Shown: piece by piece, positions 46,896 through 58,408 of the stretch
Position numbering within the stretch: the first letter of the stretch is position 1
How the letters are laid out: each line of letters opens with the position of its first letter
Source: Triticum aestivum
Taxonomy: Eukaryota; Streptophyta; Magnoliopsida; Poales; Poaceae
DNA: 64,000 bases
Assembly (NCBI RefSeq): GCF_018294505.1
Contig: NC_057798.1
Coordinates: 367,251,673-367,315,672 of the forward strand
Direction: 5' to 3'
The notes under the pieces: model-generated
Database searches by the model: none
The model's input: only the letters and a program-made list of their open reading frames with translations
Told to the model about the DNA's origin: nothing
Position numbers and translations under genes: made by a program

Positions 46896-49297
46896 CTATG
46901 TGATAGGTGAAGGAGCCCCATACACGGATGCAAGGCTCAACGTGGCTCCATCAGGCGATGCCTCCTCCTGAGATCCTTGGCCTAGCAGTTGCTTGTTTGT
47001 CTTGGGGGCTACCTCAGGAGGGAGGACATCACCCTCGTCTTCAGGGTTCTCAATCGTTGCAAACTGGTAGGCGCTCGAGAGAGCACACCGCGTCCTTTTC
47101 CTCACAGGCGACCGTGATGATGCCGCCGGTCCCTGGCATCTTGAGGACATTGTAGCCGTGGTGCATTGCCGCCATGAACTTGGCTAGGGCTGGGTACCCG
47201 AGGATGGCGTTGTATGGCAGGCAAATGTCGGTGACGTCGAAGTCAATGAGCTCGGTGTGGTAGTTGTCGCGCTTGCCGAAGGTGACAGGGAGGCGTACTT
47301 GCCCAATTGGATGCGTGGAGCCGCCAGTCACCCCTGAGAAGGGCTTGGTAGGCTGGAGCTGGTAGTATGGTACTTGGAGGCTGTTAATGTCTGGACAGAG
47401 AGAACATTGAGCCCTGCTCCGCCATTGATGAGTGTCTTGGTGACGAGTACGTTGCAGATGATAGGAGAGCAGAGCATCGGGAGCGCGCCGGCTGTGGCCG
47501 CGCACTTGAGCTAGTCGAAGGAGTTGAAGGTGATGGCATACTTGGACCACCTGAGCGGGCGTGTTGCCTCGAGCTTGGGGAGCGCTGCGTTCACCTCACG
47601 CGCGAACTACTTGAAGATGCGATGAGTGGCTGGGGCCTGGGAGCCGCCCATGATGCAGGAAATGGCACGAGGCTCTTGGAAGCCCCCAACCCCCTTGTCC
47701 TGGTAGTGGTCTTCATACTTTCTTGGCAGCAGAGGCAGCGGAGGAAGACCAATGTTGCTCTGAGGCTGATCCTCGCGAGGCTGATCCCTCCAGGCACACT
47801 CCCGAGGTTGGCCTTGCCATCGGTCCTCCCGAGGCTGGTCGCGCCACTCCTGACGATGGTCGCGGCCGTCCCAGCGTCCTCCACCTCGGCCAGCTCCACG
47901 GTTGTAGCCTTGATCACTGCGCTCGGGGCGACGACCAAGGTGCCCGTTGTAGAGGGCCCTGAGCTCCTGACAGTCGTTGGTGTTGTGCCTGTGCACATTG
48001 TGGAAGAAGCAGAACAGACGACTACCCTTGGCTGACTCTGGGTGATCGCAGCGGCGCTTCATCTCTGGTTCGGCCACGAGCACTGCCGGCCCCTTTCTCT
48101 TCACGTCCTTGGCCTTGGCCTTCTTGTCTTCTGGGTCTGCATCGGGGAGCTCGAGGAGGGAGAGACGTCCCTCCTCATCCCTCGCACACTTGTTCGCCAT
48201 GTTGAACATCTCCAGAGCTGTGCAAAGGTCTTTATGTATGACGAGCTCCTCCTTCATCTTGATGTCGCGGACGCCATCTGTGAACGCTGAGATGATGGCC
48301 TCATCCGACACCTTGTGGATCTTGAGGCAAACGGTGTTGAAGCGCTGGAGGTTCTTCTGCAGGGTCTCTCCTGGCTGCTTCCTAATGCGTCATAGGTCAC
48401 CCGCGGCCGGCGGGCGGTCGTGCGTGCCCTAGAAGTTGGCGATGAAGCGGTCGCGCATCTCATCCCAGGAGGAGACCGACCCCACGGGGAAGTTCAAGAG
48501 CCAAGAGCGTGTGCCGTCCTTGAGGGCCATGGGGAACCAGTTCGCCATGATCTTTTCATCGCCGCTAGCCGCCTCGATGCTCAGCTCGTAGAGCTATAGG
48601 AACTTAGCAGGTTCGTGGTGCCGTCATCTCGTGGAGGTAGGTCAAGCTTGAACTTCCCTGGCCAGATGATGTTGCGCAGCTCCGAGATGAATGCGCAACA
48701 CCCTACTATGGTCACGGGAGCCCGTCGGGGTGGTGGAGCCTGGTCTTGGTGCCGCTGCACCACTTGACAGCTTGCATCTTCATGCGCGGGCACCTAACGC
48801 TGCGGGTCACGCCGCACCGCTGCCCGCCTCGGCTCAAAAATGGCGCCCTGTACTTGTGGTGGAGGAGGCGCCCCGTGAGCCACGTCGCACCCAGCTGGCG
48901 GCTGCTGAGGTAGTGAGTGGGCCAGCGCAGAAGAGTCTCTGGCAGTGCTGACAAGCTCGGCGATGCGTTCGAGCCACTCCTCGTAGAAGTCGTCGACAGA
49001 GTGGTAGCACAGGAGCTCCCACGCCATGAGTAGTGCGGCCTGCGCGTTCGCCGGGCCATGACGCGTGTGGGAGGACAAAGCGGCCGGAGTCAGTGACGGA
49101 GTGGCGGTGCGCCCGTTGCGACGCATGGAGGGGTGCAGAGATGAAGCTTTCTGCTCATGGCCACCAGGGCCCGTGGTAGTGTTTGCCGCTCGTGATGGGG
49201 GACGGCGAGGACAGCCATCACCCGCCGGTGCCGTCTGAGCGACATGGGCTGCGATCACGGCCCGGCGCTCAGCGCGAGCCTGATGCGTGTCAGCCAT
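46896..49297 (-). pseudogene. Gypsy gag-protease, broken; catalytic Asp replaced
   Basis: The ATG at 49297 (MADTHQARAERRA) opens the gag. A stop follows after about 48794, then the gag core in two frames (48790-48320) and a 234-codon stretch (48311-47607) with a variant zinc finger CFFHNVHRHNTNDC and an Arg/Gly/Asp-rich tail. After a TAG at 47607 come linker and protease. Its active-site motif reads LINGGAGLNVLS (about 47420), with Asn where the family has Asp, so the protease could not work even if translated. DICLPYNAILGYPALAKFMA follows (about 47210). The frame ends at 46896. Confidence 0.8.
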
Positions 49298-49349
49298 GGA
49301 AGTGTCGGAGTAGCGGTGGGTTGATTTACGAAAGAGAAGATCTGACACA

Positions 49350-49367
49350 CCCCTACCTGGCGCGCCA
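49350..49367 (-). other. Primer-binding site of the deleted gypsy element
   Basis: TGGCGCGCCAGGTAGGGG follows the 5' LTR after two bases on the minus strand. It starts with the TGG that pairs with the CCA end of a tRNA. It is not the Met-initiator type; the donor tRNA is not identified. Confidence 0.75.
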
Positions 49368-49369
49368 AA

Positions 49370-50241
49370 TGTCGGATTTTTGGTTCCGCAAACCCTTGAG
49401 AGGTTCGAACTCTGAGGTGCGTGCAGAGATCTCAACCTACCCAGCCTGCCAACTCGCGAACCTCGCAGCCTATCGCGTCGAGCTCGAAGGGAAAGGAAGA
49501 CACAGCAATTTACCCAAGTTCGGGCCACCTTGCAGTGTAAAACCCTACTCCTGCTTGGTGGTGGATTTGCCTTGAGGGGCTCAGGAAGAACTAGTACAGT
49601 GGGAGAACAACCTCAGGAGGTGTGTTCTTGAACTGGTGGAGGAGAGGATGATCTCCCAGACTCGGATCCTTCTCTATGGTTGTGGCTAGGTCCTATTTAT
49701 AGTGGCCTTGGTCCTCTTCCCAAATGTAGGCGGGAAGGGATCCCACAACGGCCAAATTTCAAGGGAGACAACAAGTACGTCCTATCCTGACTAAACTGGT
49801 CTTCGCCTCCAAAAGCCTTTGGTCATGATGTTGCGGTGGGCTCAGCGATGACCTCCGTCCTGCCGTCCCGGCAGTCTTGGTCTTGTTTCACTCGAATGGA
49901 AAACTTTGGTTGATTCCTCGGGACTCTGCGCCTGCTGCTTGTCTCCTTTGCACCGAAGAGACTTTGTGCCCACTGGCGCCCGCCTGGCCTTGGTCGCCAT
50001 GGCTCACGTTAGCTGAGCCTCGTGAGATGCACCTTGCATAGAAATCTCCGCTCCTCAGGAGCCAGCCTGAGGGGGCCGATCCCCTTGAAGGTCTTGGTGT
50101 CGTCTGCCTCGCGAGGCTTGGCACCTCGCGAGGGTCTTGAGTTGTTGATGCTGAAGCTGGGGCGTACCAGGCCGTCGATGGAGCCACGCCGTGGGCCACA
50201 GGAAGGAAAGTATGGGTACCCCCGTATCTAGAACACCGACA
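49370..50241 (-). repeat. 5' LTR of the deleted gypsy element
   Basis: Starts TGTCGGTGTTCTAGA on the minus strand at 50241 and ends CCGACA at 49370, followed by the PBS. It is the partner of 43131-44011. Confidence 0.9.
49693..49701 (-). promoter_or_regulatory. TATA box of the 5' LTR
   Basis: TATAAATAG on the minus strand, about 320 bp before the LTR end, also present in the 3' LTR. Confidence 0.6.
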
Positions 50242-50246
50242 CCCTT

Positions 50247-51348
50247 CAGATGCAAAGTTCACCCCAACTGTGATGACCAGACCACACACAGAAATACAAA
50301 CCTATCATGTCTCTATAACAGGCAGACACACATTTTAAAACTGAAGTAGGAATGTTAGAATCATATCAAATTCGTATTTGAACAAATAAACTAAGGAATT
50401 ATGATTGGCCTAATGTTTAGCTTCAAGGGTGGAGTGCTGGTAGTGCGACACAAAGCAAGTAGGTAGATTGTATTCCATGTAAAAGATCGTAGTGTATGTA
50501 AAAGGTGGAAATTACACTTTCTTTCTATACAATGTAGTGTTCGTTTCCCACACATGATGGAAGAGATCACACAGAGAAAAACTATTCACTCATGTCTGCG
50601 GTTCCAATATTTTGTAACAGGGCGATCCACCCTAAAGAATATTGACAACAAATATGACAAGGCAAGCATAGATGTAGTGAATCAATCATTACTTGTGAGC
50701 TTACTAGGACAAGTATGCAGAATTGTAACTGGAGTAAGACACCGTCCAAAATCTGAACCAAGAAGTTGGTCTAGCACTTATTATTTGCAACTAACCAACG
50801 TGAATAATTGGATATCATATCAAAAGACTAAGAAAGACAAGTAAAATTGTCAATAAACCTGGCCTCCAGTAGTAATCTGGGTCAATGTCACTATGACCAA
50901 TAATCCAAAATGACTAGTGTCTGTTTGTAAGGCCGGAATTTTGAAACCCTGTGAACTTTACAGGTACTAAAGATTACTAAAATACATCTGAACCATTAAG
51001 TGTAGGTAGCACTCAGTACACAACAAACCCTAATGATAGTCCTGCCTAATGAGTAATGAATCAAATAGAAAATGGGTGATGAGGAGTGGCTGCTGAGTGT
51101 TGAGGATGTACCTCAGGATAAACCGGGTTGGCTTAGTGGCTGCTGCACGCCTGAGCCCTGAACAGATTGGGCAGGTAGGCATGGCGGCACGTCCGGGCAA
51201 TGGTGACACTGTTGGGCGAGCGGCTTCTGACCTCCTGCTAGTCCGGCGTCTCCTCCTAGAGTCCTGCCATCCCGGGATGGCAAATCGCCGCTGAGGCAGG
51301 CGGATGGGGGCGAGTGGAGATCGGAAGCGTGGTAGAACAAAGGGGAAT
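50247..51348 (-). other. Low-copy segment; one GC-rich possible exon at 51118-51330
   Basis: Mostly AT-rich with no domain. At 51118-51330 the minus strand is GC-rich with an open frame (ending RAAATKPTRFILR) just before a possible donor AG/GTACAT, which could be a 5' exon of the Transposase_24-like gene. No start or acceptor is established. Elsewhere I see nothing. Confidence 0.3.
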
Positions 51349-52857
51349 TGATACGTCCATTTTGCATCATGCTTCTATGTCAATATTTATTGCCTTATGG
51401 GCTGTTATTTCACGTTATGTCACAATACTTATGGCTATTCTCTCTTATTTTATAAGGTTTACATAAAGAGGGAGAATGCCGGCAGCTGGAATTCTAGTAT
51501 GGAAAAGGAGCAAATATTGAAGGACTATTCTGGGCAACTCCAAAAGTCCTGAAACTCCACGGAATACCTTACAATAAATAAAGAAAAATCATCGCTAAAG
51601 ATGAAGGCCAGGGGGCCCACACCCTGCTCATGAAGGTGCCCCCCCCTTGGCGCGCCCCCTACCTTGTGGGCCCCCTGGTGGCTCTCCGACGTCCATCTTC
51701 TCCCATATGAAGTATTTCGATGAGAAAAACATAGAGGAGAACCTTTCGGGACGAGACTCCGCCGCCACGAGGCGGAACCTTGGCGGAACCAATCTAGGGC
51801 TCCGGCAGAGCTGTTCTGCCGGGGACACTTCCCTCAGGGAGGGGGAAATCATCACCATCGTCATCTCCAACGCTCCTCTCATCGGTAGAGGGCAATCTCC
51901 ATCAACATCTTCACCAGCACCATCTCATCTCCAAACCCTAGTTCATCTCTTGTATCCAATTCTTGTCTCCAAGTCTGGGATTGGTGCTAGTAGGTTGCTA
52001 GTAGTGTTGATTACTCCTTGTAGTTAATGCTAGTTGGTTTATTTGGTGGAAGATCATATGTTCAGATCCTATATGCACATTATTACCCCTTTGATTATGA
52101 ACATGAATATGCTTTGTGAGTAGTTACGTTTGTTCCTGAGGACAAGGGAGAAGTCTTGCTATTAGTAGTCATGTGAATTTGGTATTCGTTCGATATTTTA
52201 ATAAGATGTATGTTGTCTAACCTCTAGTGGTGTTATGTGAACGTCGACTACATAACACTTCACCATTATTTGGGCCTAGAGGAAGGCATTGGGAAGTAAT
52301 AAGTAGATGATGGGTTGCTAGAGTGACAGAAGCTTAAACCCTAGTTTATGCGTTGCTTCGTAAGGGGCTGATTTGGATCCATATGTTTCATGCTATGGTT
52401 AGGTTTACCTTAATACTTTTGTTGTAGTTGCGGATGCTTGCAATAGAGGTTAATCATAAGTGGGATGCTTGTCCAAGTAAGGGCAGTACCCAAGCACCGG
52501 TCCACCCACATATCAAATTATCAAAGTACCGAACGCGAATCATATGAGCGTGATGAAAACTAGCTTGACGATATTCCCATGTGTCCTCGGGAGCGCTTTT
52601 CCTATTATAAGAGTTTGTCCAGGCTTGTCCTTTGCTACGAAAAGGATTGGGCCACCTTGCTGCACTTTATTTACTTTTGTTAGTTGTTGCTCGTTACAAT
52701 TTATCCTATCACAGAACTATCTATTACCACTTATTTCAGTACTTGTAGAGAATACCTTGCTGAAAACCGCTTATCATTTCCTTCTCCTCCTCGTTGGGTT
52801 CGACACTCTTACTTATCGAAAGGACTACGATAGATCCCCTATACTTGTGGATCATCA
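51349..52857 (+). repeat. 5' LTR of the Sabrina-like element
   Basis: TG...CA termini, nearly identical to 59964-61473. A TATTATAAG box at about 52603-52611 (and its copy in the 3' LTR) is the likely promoter, about 250 bp before the LTR end. The frames at 51647-52027 are not conserved genes. Confidence 0.92.
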
Positions 52858-52868
52858 AGACTCTTTTC

Positions 52869-52886
52869 TGGTGCCGTTGCTGGGGA
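52869..52886 (+). other. Primer-binding site of the Sabrina-like element
   Basis: TGGTGCCGTTGCTGGGGA, 11 bases after the LTR end, resembles the TGGCGCCGTTGCCGGGGA PBS (tRNA-Asp type) typical of Athila/Tat elements, with two differences. Confidence 0.8.
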
Positions 52887-52963
52887 GTGAAGCGCCTTTG
52901 GTAGGTGGAATTTGGTAAGGAAAAATTTATTTAGTGTGCTGAAATTTTCTGTCACTTGTTACC

Positions 52964-54997
52964 GTGGAAAGTAATTGCTTGAGGGGCTTGTTCGGGGTAT
53001 CTTCACCCTGTCCAGTTGAGCCAAGAGTTGCTCCTCAACCTACTGAACCTACTGAATCTATTGAAAATGAAACTGCTTTTCAGATTTCTTTGGGTATGAT
53101 GGAAAAACTGCTAGCTAACACTTTCGCAGGAGATGGAACAAAGCATCCTGACGAACATCTACGCTTTGTGGATGATATTTGTGGACTATTTAAGCTTGCA
53201 GGTATACCCGATGATGCCGTTAAGAGGAAGGCTTTCCCTTTATCTTTGGAGGGAGACGCATTGACATGGTATAGGTTATGTGATGATACGAGATCATGGA
53301 ACTATAAAAGATTGAAACTGGAATTTCATCAAAAGTATTACACTATGCAGCTTGTTCATCATGATCGCAATTATATATATAATTTTTGGCCTCGTGAAGG
53401 AGAAAGCATCGCTCAACCTTGGGGGAGGCTTAAATCAATGTTATATTCATGCCCCAATCACGAGCTCTCAAAATTGACAATTCTCCAGAATTTTTATGCT
53501 CGGCTTTCTGCTAATAATCGCACCATGCTCGATACTTCTTGTGCTGACTCTTTTATGATGAAGTCTATTGAATTTGGATGGAATTTATTGGATAGAATTA
53601 AACGCAAGTCTGAAGATTGGGACCTCGATGAAGGTAAGGAGTCAGGTATGACACCTACATTTGATTGTGTTAAATCTTTTATGGATACCGATATTTTCCG
53701 TAAGTTTAGCACTAAATATGGACTTGACTCTGAGATAGTAGCTTCTTTCTGTGAATCTTTTGCTACTTATGTTGATATCCCCAAGGAGAAGTGGTTTAAA
53801 TATCATCCTCCCATAGAAGTAAAAGTAGCTGCACCTATTAAAGTTGAAGAAAAGATTGTCACTTATAATGATCCTATTGTTCCTACTTCTTATGTTGAGA
53901 AACCCCCTTTCCCTGTTAGAATGAAGGATCATGCTAAAGCTTCAACTGTTGTTCGTAAAAGCAATATTAGGACTTATACACCTCCTGAGCAAGTCAAAGT
54001 AGAACCCAATATTGCTATTTTTAAAGATCTCTTGTCTGATAATATTGATGGGCATGTTATTCAATTCACTGGTGAAACTGCTAGAATTGCTAAACCCTAT
54101 GATAGAGATAAACATAGACTTGTGGTAGGCGTGCCTGTTATTTTTGTTAAAATAGGAGATCATTGTTATCATGGCTTATGTGATATGGGTGCTAGTGCTA
54201 GTGTTATACCCTTTGACTTATACAAAGAAATTATGCATGCGATTGCACCTTCTGAGTTAGAAGATATTGATGTTACAATTAAACTTGCCAATAGAGATAC
54301 TATATCTCCAATGGGAATTGTTAGAGATGTTGAAGTCTTGTTTGGGAAAACCAAATATCCCGCTGATTTTCTTGTTCTTGGTTCTCCACAAGATAGCTTT
54401 TGTCCCATTATATTTGGTAGACCCTTCTTGCGTACTGTTGATGCTAAGATAGACTGCAAAAAGAATGTTGTTACTGTTGGCTTGGACGATATGGTCCATG
54501 AGTTTAATTTCTCTAAATTTTGTAAACAACATCGTGAGGAAGAATTGCCTAGTAAGGATGAAATTATTGGTCTTGCTTCTATTGTTGTACCTCCTAGTGA
54601 TCCTTTAAAACACTATTTGCTAGACCATGAAAATGATATGTTCATGAATGAAAGAAGGAAAATAGATGAAGTATTCCTTAAACAGGAACCTATTCTGCAA
54701 CACAATTTGCCTGTTGAAATCCTAGGGGATCCTCCTCCACCCAAGGGTGATCCCGTGTTTGAGCTTAAACCGTTGCCTGATAATCTTAAACATGCTTATC
54801 TTGATGAAAAGAAAATATATCCTGTTATTATTAGCGCTAACCTTTCAGAGCATGAAGAAGAAAGATTATTGAAGACTCTGAAGAAGCATCATGCCGCTAT
54901 TGGATATACTCTGGATGATCTTAAGGGCATCAGTCCCACTCTATGTCAACATAAAATAAATTTGGAAGCTGATGCCAAACCAGTTTGTGATCCTTAA
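52964..54997 (+). pseudogene. Gag-protease of the Sabrina-like element
   Basis: Open for 677 codons from a GTG at 52964 to the TAA at 54995-54997. There is no ATG before residue about 45, and a stop lies upstream at 52940, so the original start may have mutated. The gag core spans about residues 45-240 (DALTWYRLCDDTRSWNYKRL; WGRLKSMLYSCPNHELSKLT). No zinc knuckle is visible. The protease is around residues 385-500, with CDMGASASVIPFD at about 405 and FGRPFLRT; its Asp is intact. The frame continues toward RT and stops just before the RT core. The stop is TAA where a CAA codon would fit. In live relatives this would be one polyprotein with the next two ORFs. Confidence 0.88.
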
Positions 54998-56548
54998 CGA
55001 TGTTTGAATCCTAAAATGAAAGAAGTGGTAAGAAAAGAAATACTCAAGCTTCTGGAGGCAGGTATAATTTATCCCGTTGCTGATAGTCAGTGGGTAAGTC
55101 ATGTCCATTGTGTCCCTAAGAAGGGAGGTATTACTATTGTCCCTAATGATAAAGATGAATTGATTCCGCAAAGAATTATCATAGGTTATAGGATGGTAAT
55201 TGATTTCCACAAATTAAATAAGGCTACTAAGAAAGATCATTACCCCTTACCTTTTATTGATCAAATGCTAGAAAGACTATGCAAACATACACATTATTGC
55301 TTTCTAGATGGTTACTCTAGTTTTTCTCAAATACCTGTGTCGGCTAAAGATCAATCAAAGACTACTTTTACATGCCCTTTTGGTACTTTTGCTTATAGAC
55401 GTATGCCTTTTGGTTTATGTAATGCACCTGCTACCTTTCAAAGATGCATGATGGCTATATTCTCTGACTTTTGTGAGAAAATTTGTGAGGTTTTCATGGA
55501 TGACTTTTCCGTCTATGGTTCCTCTTTTGATGATTGCTTGAGCAATCTCGCTCGAGTTTTGCAGAGATGTGAAGAAACTAATCTTGTCTTGAATTGGGAA
55601 AAGTGCCACTTTATGGTTAATGAAGGTATTGTCTTGGGGCACAAAGTTTCTGAAAGAGGTATTGAAGTTGATAAAGCCAAGGTTGATGCTATTGAAAAGA
55701 TGCCATGTCCCAAGGACATCAAAGGTATAAGAAGTTTCCTTGGTCACGCCGGATTTTATAGGAGGTTCATCAAGGACTTCTCAAAAATCTCTCGGCCTCT
55801 AACTAATTTATTACAAAAAGATGTACCATTTGTCTTTGATGATGATTGTGTAGAAGCATTTGAAATACTTAAGAAAGCATTAGTCTCTGCACCTGTTGTT
55901 CAGCCACCTGATTGGAATTTACCCTTTGAAATTATGTGTGATGCTAGTGATTATGCTGTAGGTGCTGTTCTAGGGCAAAGAGTTGATAAGAAATTGAATG
56001 TTATCCATTATGCTAGTAAGACTCTAGACAATGCTCAAAGAAATTATGCTACTACCGAAAAGGAACTTTTAGCGGTTGTATTTGCTTGTGATAAATTCAG
56101 ACCCTATATTGTTGATTCTAGAGTAACTATCCATACAGATCATGCTGCTATTAAATATCTTATGGAAAAGAAAGATGCAAAACCTAGACTCATTAGATGG
56201 GTTCTCTTGCTTCAAGAATTTGATTTACGTATTGTTGATAGAAAGGGAGCTGAGAACCCCGTTGCAGACAACTTGTCTAGGCTAGAGAATGTTCTTGATG
56301 ACCCACTACCTATTGATGATAGCTTTCCTGATGAGCAATTAAATGTCATAAGTACTTCTCGTAGCACTCCATGGTATGCTGATTATGCTAATTATATTGT
56401 TGCTAAATTTATACCGCCTAGCTTCACATACCAACAAAAGAAAAAGTTTTTCTATGACTTGCGACATTACTTTTGGGATGACCCACATCTTTATAAGGAA
56501 GGAGTAGATGGTGTTATTAGACGTTGTGTACCTAAGCATGAACAGTAA
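54998..56548 (+). pseudogene. Reverse transcriptase and RNase H of the Sabrina-like element
   Basis: It follows the stop at 54997 in the same frame, open to the TAA at 56546-56548 (about 516 codons). [22 protein letters not shown] (first catalytic Asp), [20 protein letters not shown], and FMDDFSVYG at residue about 165 with both catalytic Asp. RNase [17 protein letters not shown] at about 310, [14 protein letters not shown], and [20 protein letters not shown]. The integrase linker begins before the stop. All visible catalytic residues remain. The upstream stop means it could only be made by readthrough. Copies element RNA into DNA in live relatives. Confidence 0.92.
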
Positions 56549-57709
56549 GAGATCCTACGCAAGTGTCACCCCGAAGCTTATGGAGGACACCACGCTAGAG
56601 ATAGAACTGCACATAAGGTATTGCAATCCGGTTTTTATTGGCCTACTCTCTTCAAGGATGCCCGTAAGTTTGTTCTATCTTGCGATGAATGTCAAAGAAT
56701 TGGTAATATTAGTAGACGTCAAGAAATGCCTATGAATTATTCACTTGTTATTGAGCCATTTGATGTTTGGGGCTTTGATTATATGGGACCTTTTCCTGCC
56801 TCTAATGGTTACACTCATATTCTAGTTGCTGTTGATTACGTTACTAAGTGGGTAGAAGCTATTCCAACTAGTAGTGCTGATCATAACACTTCTATTAAAA
56901 TGCTTAAGGAAGTTATTTTTCCGAGGTTTGGAGTCCCTAGATACTTAATGACTGATGGTGGTTCACACTTTATTCATGGTGCTTTCCGTAAGATGCTTGC
57001 TAAATACGACGTTAATCATAGGATTGCATCTCCATATCACCCGCAGTCTAGTGGTCAGGTAGAATTGAGCAATAGAGAGCTCAAATTAATTTTTCAAAAG
57101 ACTGTCAATAGGTCCAGGAAGAATTGGTCCAAAAAACTTGATGATGCATTATGGGCCTATAGAACTGCATATAAAAATCCTATGGGTATGTCTCCGTATA
57201 AAATGGTTTATGGAAAAGCATGTCATTTACCTCTCGAACTAGAACATAAGGCATATTGGGCTATTAAGGAGCTCAACTATGATTTCAAACTTGCCGGTGA
57301 GAAGAGGTTATTTAATATTAGCTCACTTGACGAATGGAGAACCCAAGCTTATGAAAATGCCAAGTTGTTTAAGGAAAAAGTAAAAAGGTGGCATGACAAA
57401 AGGATACAAAAGCGTGTGTTTAATGTAGGTGATTACGTATTGTTATACAACTCTCGTTTAAGTTTTTTTGCAGGGAAACTTCTCTCGAAATGGGAAGGTC
57501 CTTATGTTATCGAGGAGGTCTATCGTTCCAGGGCCATAAAAATCAACAACTTCGCAGGCACAAATCCGAATGTGGTAAACGGTCAAAGGATCAAACATTA
57601 TATTTCAGGTAATCCCGTAAATGTTGGAACTAATATTATTGAAACCGTAACCCCGGAGGAATACATAAAGGACACTTTCCAGAACGTTCCAGAGTCCGAA
57701 AAGGAATAG
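56549..57709 (+). pseudogene. Integrase of the Sabrina-like element
   Basis: After a second in-frame stop the frame is open to the TAG at 57707-57709. The HHCC zinc domain lies at 56570-56695 (GGHHARDRTAHKV ... CDEC). The catalytic core has Asp in GFDYMGPFP (about 56773), Asp in TDGGSHF (about 56955) and Glu in SSGQVELSNRELK (about 57063), so the DDE triad is complete. The C-terminal domain contains NVGDYVLLYNSRLSFFAGKL and SKWEGPYVI. Without the stop it would be one polyprotein with RT. Inserts the DNA copy in live relatives. Confidence 0.92.
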
Positions 57710-58036
57710 GTATGTGGTACGGTAAGTAAGCCGACTCCAAAATAATTTTTAAGGCAATATTTCTTCGTTTTGGAATATTTAGAAAAATAGAAAAATAAGT
57801 AGCAGTCCGGGGAGGACACGAGGCCTCCACGAGGGTGGAGGGCGCGCCCTACCCCCCTGGGTGCGCCCCCTACCTCGTGAGCACCTCGTGTGCCCTCCGG
57901 ACTCCGTTTCCTTGCACGATACGTATTTTGGTCGGTAAAAATTCATTATATATACTCCCGGAGGTTTTGACTCTCGTATCACGCAATTATCCTCTGTTTT
58001 CGTTTCGAGCTATTTCTATTGCAGATCTAGAGCACG

Positions 58037-58408
58037 ATGACTTCTCCCTCCTCCAACAACGAAGACAAGGATGCCTGGCTATTGAAGATAGAGTTGAAAA
58101 GAGAGGAACCAGAAGAGATCAACATGGATGAAAGGATCAAGAAGGCTATGGAGGTTCAAGCTCCGGTGGTGAAAGAAGAAGACATCCCTCAATCTTTACC
58201 TAACCTTTTCACTCCAACAGAGATTGAAGCCTTCCAGATGATTTAGTTAGCCTGCATACATAACAAGTATCTTACACAGGAGAATATTTTGTTGAAGGAC
58301 CATATTGCCGGGCTCAAGAACATTATCCTTAAGTTGGAGGAACTTTTACGCTCGATGTGCGATTATCCACCGTCATCATCACCACCTCCATCACCTCCGA
58401 GGACATAA
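58037..58408 (+). pseudogene. Small ORF after integrase of the Sabrina-like element
   Basis: The ATG at 58037 starts MTSPSSNNEDKDAWLLKIEL, a charged helical protein with a leucine-rich coil (LKDHIAGLKNIILKLEELL) and a Pro/Ser-rich end. An in-frame TAG at 58244 splits it; the frame ends with TAA at 58406. Relatives of Athila-like elements in Triticeae carry a similar small ORF here (recalled). It sits in the env position but has no signal or transmembrane segment. Function unknown. Confidence 0.65.

Larger units (their letters stand above)
43131..50241 (-). mobile_element. Gypsy element with deleted pol and an antisense B3-like gene; TSD CCCTT
   Basis: LTRs at 49370-50241 (5', 872 bp) and 43131-44011 (3', 881 bp) both begin and end with TGTCGG/CCGACA. 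CCCTT flanks both sides (43126-43130 and 50242-50246), so both termini are intact. Minus-strand gag and protease lie at 46896-49297, a scrap of RT at about 46490-46800, and no integrase. A plus-strand B3-like gene lies at 44348-45151. The LTRs differ at about 18 of the first 225 bases (eye count, about 8%), an old insertion. Family not named. Confidence 0.88.

Noticed and set aside
50554..50844. 96-codon plus-strand ORF in low-copy DNA
   Set aside because: No homology, no splice or promoter context, ordinary length for AT-rich DNA.
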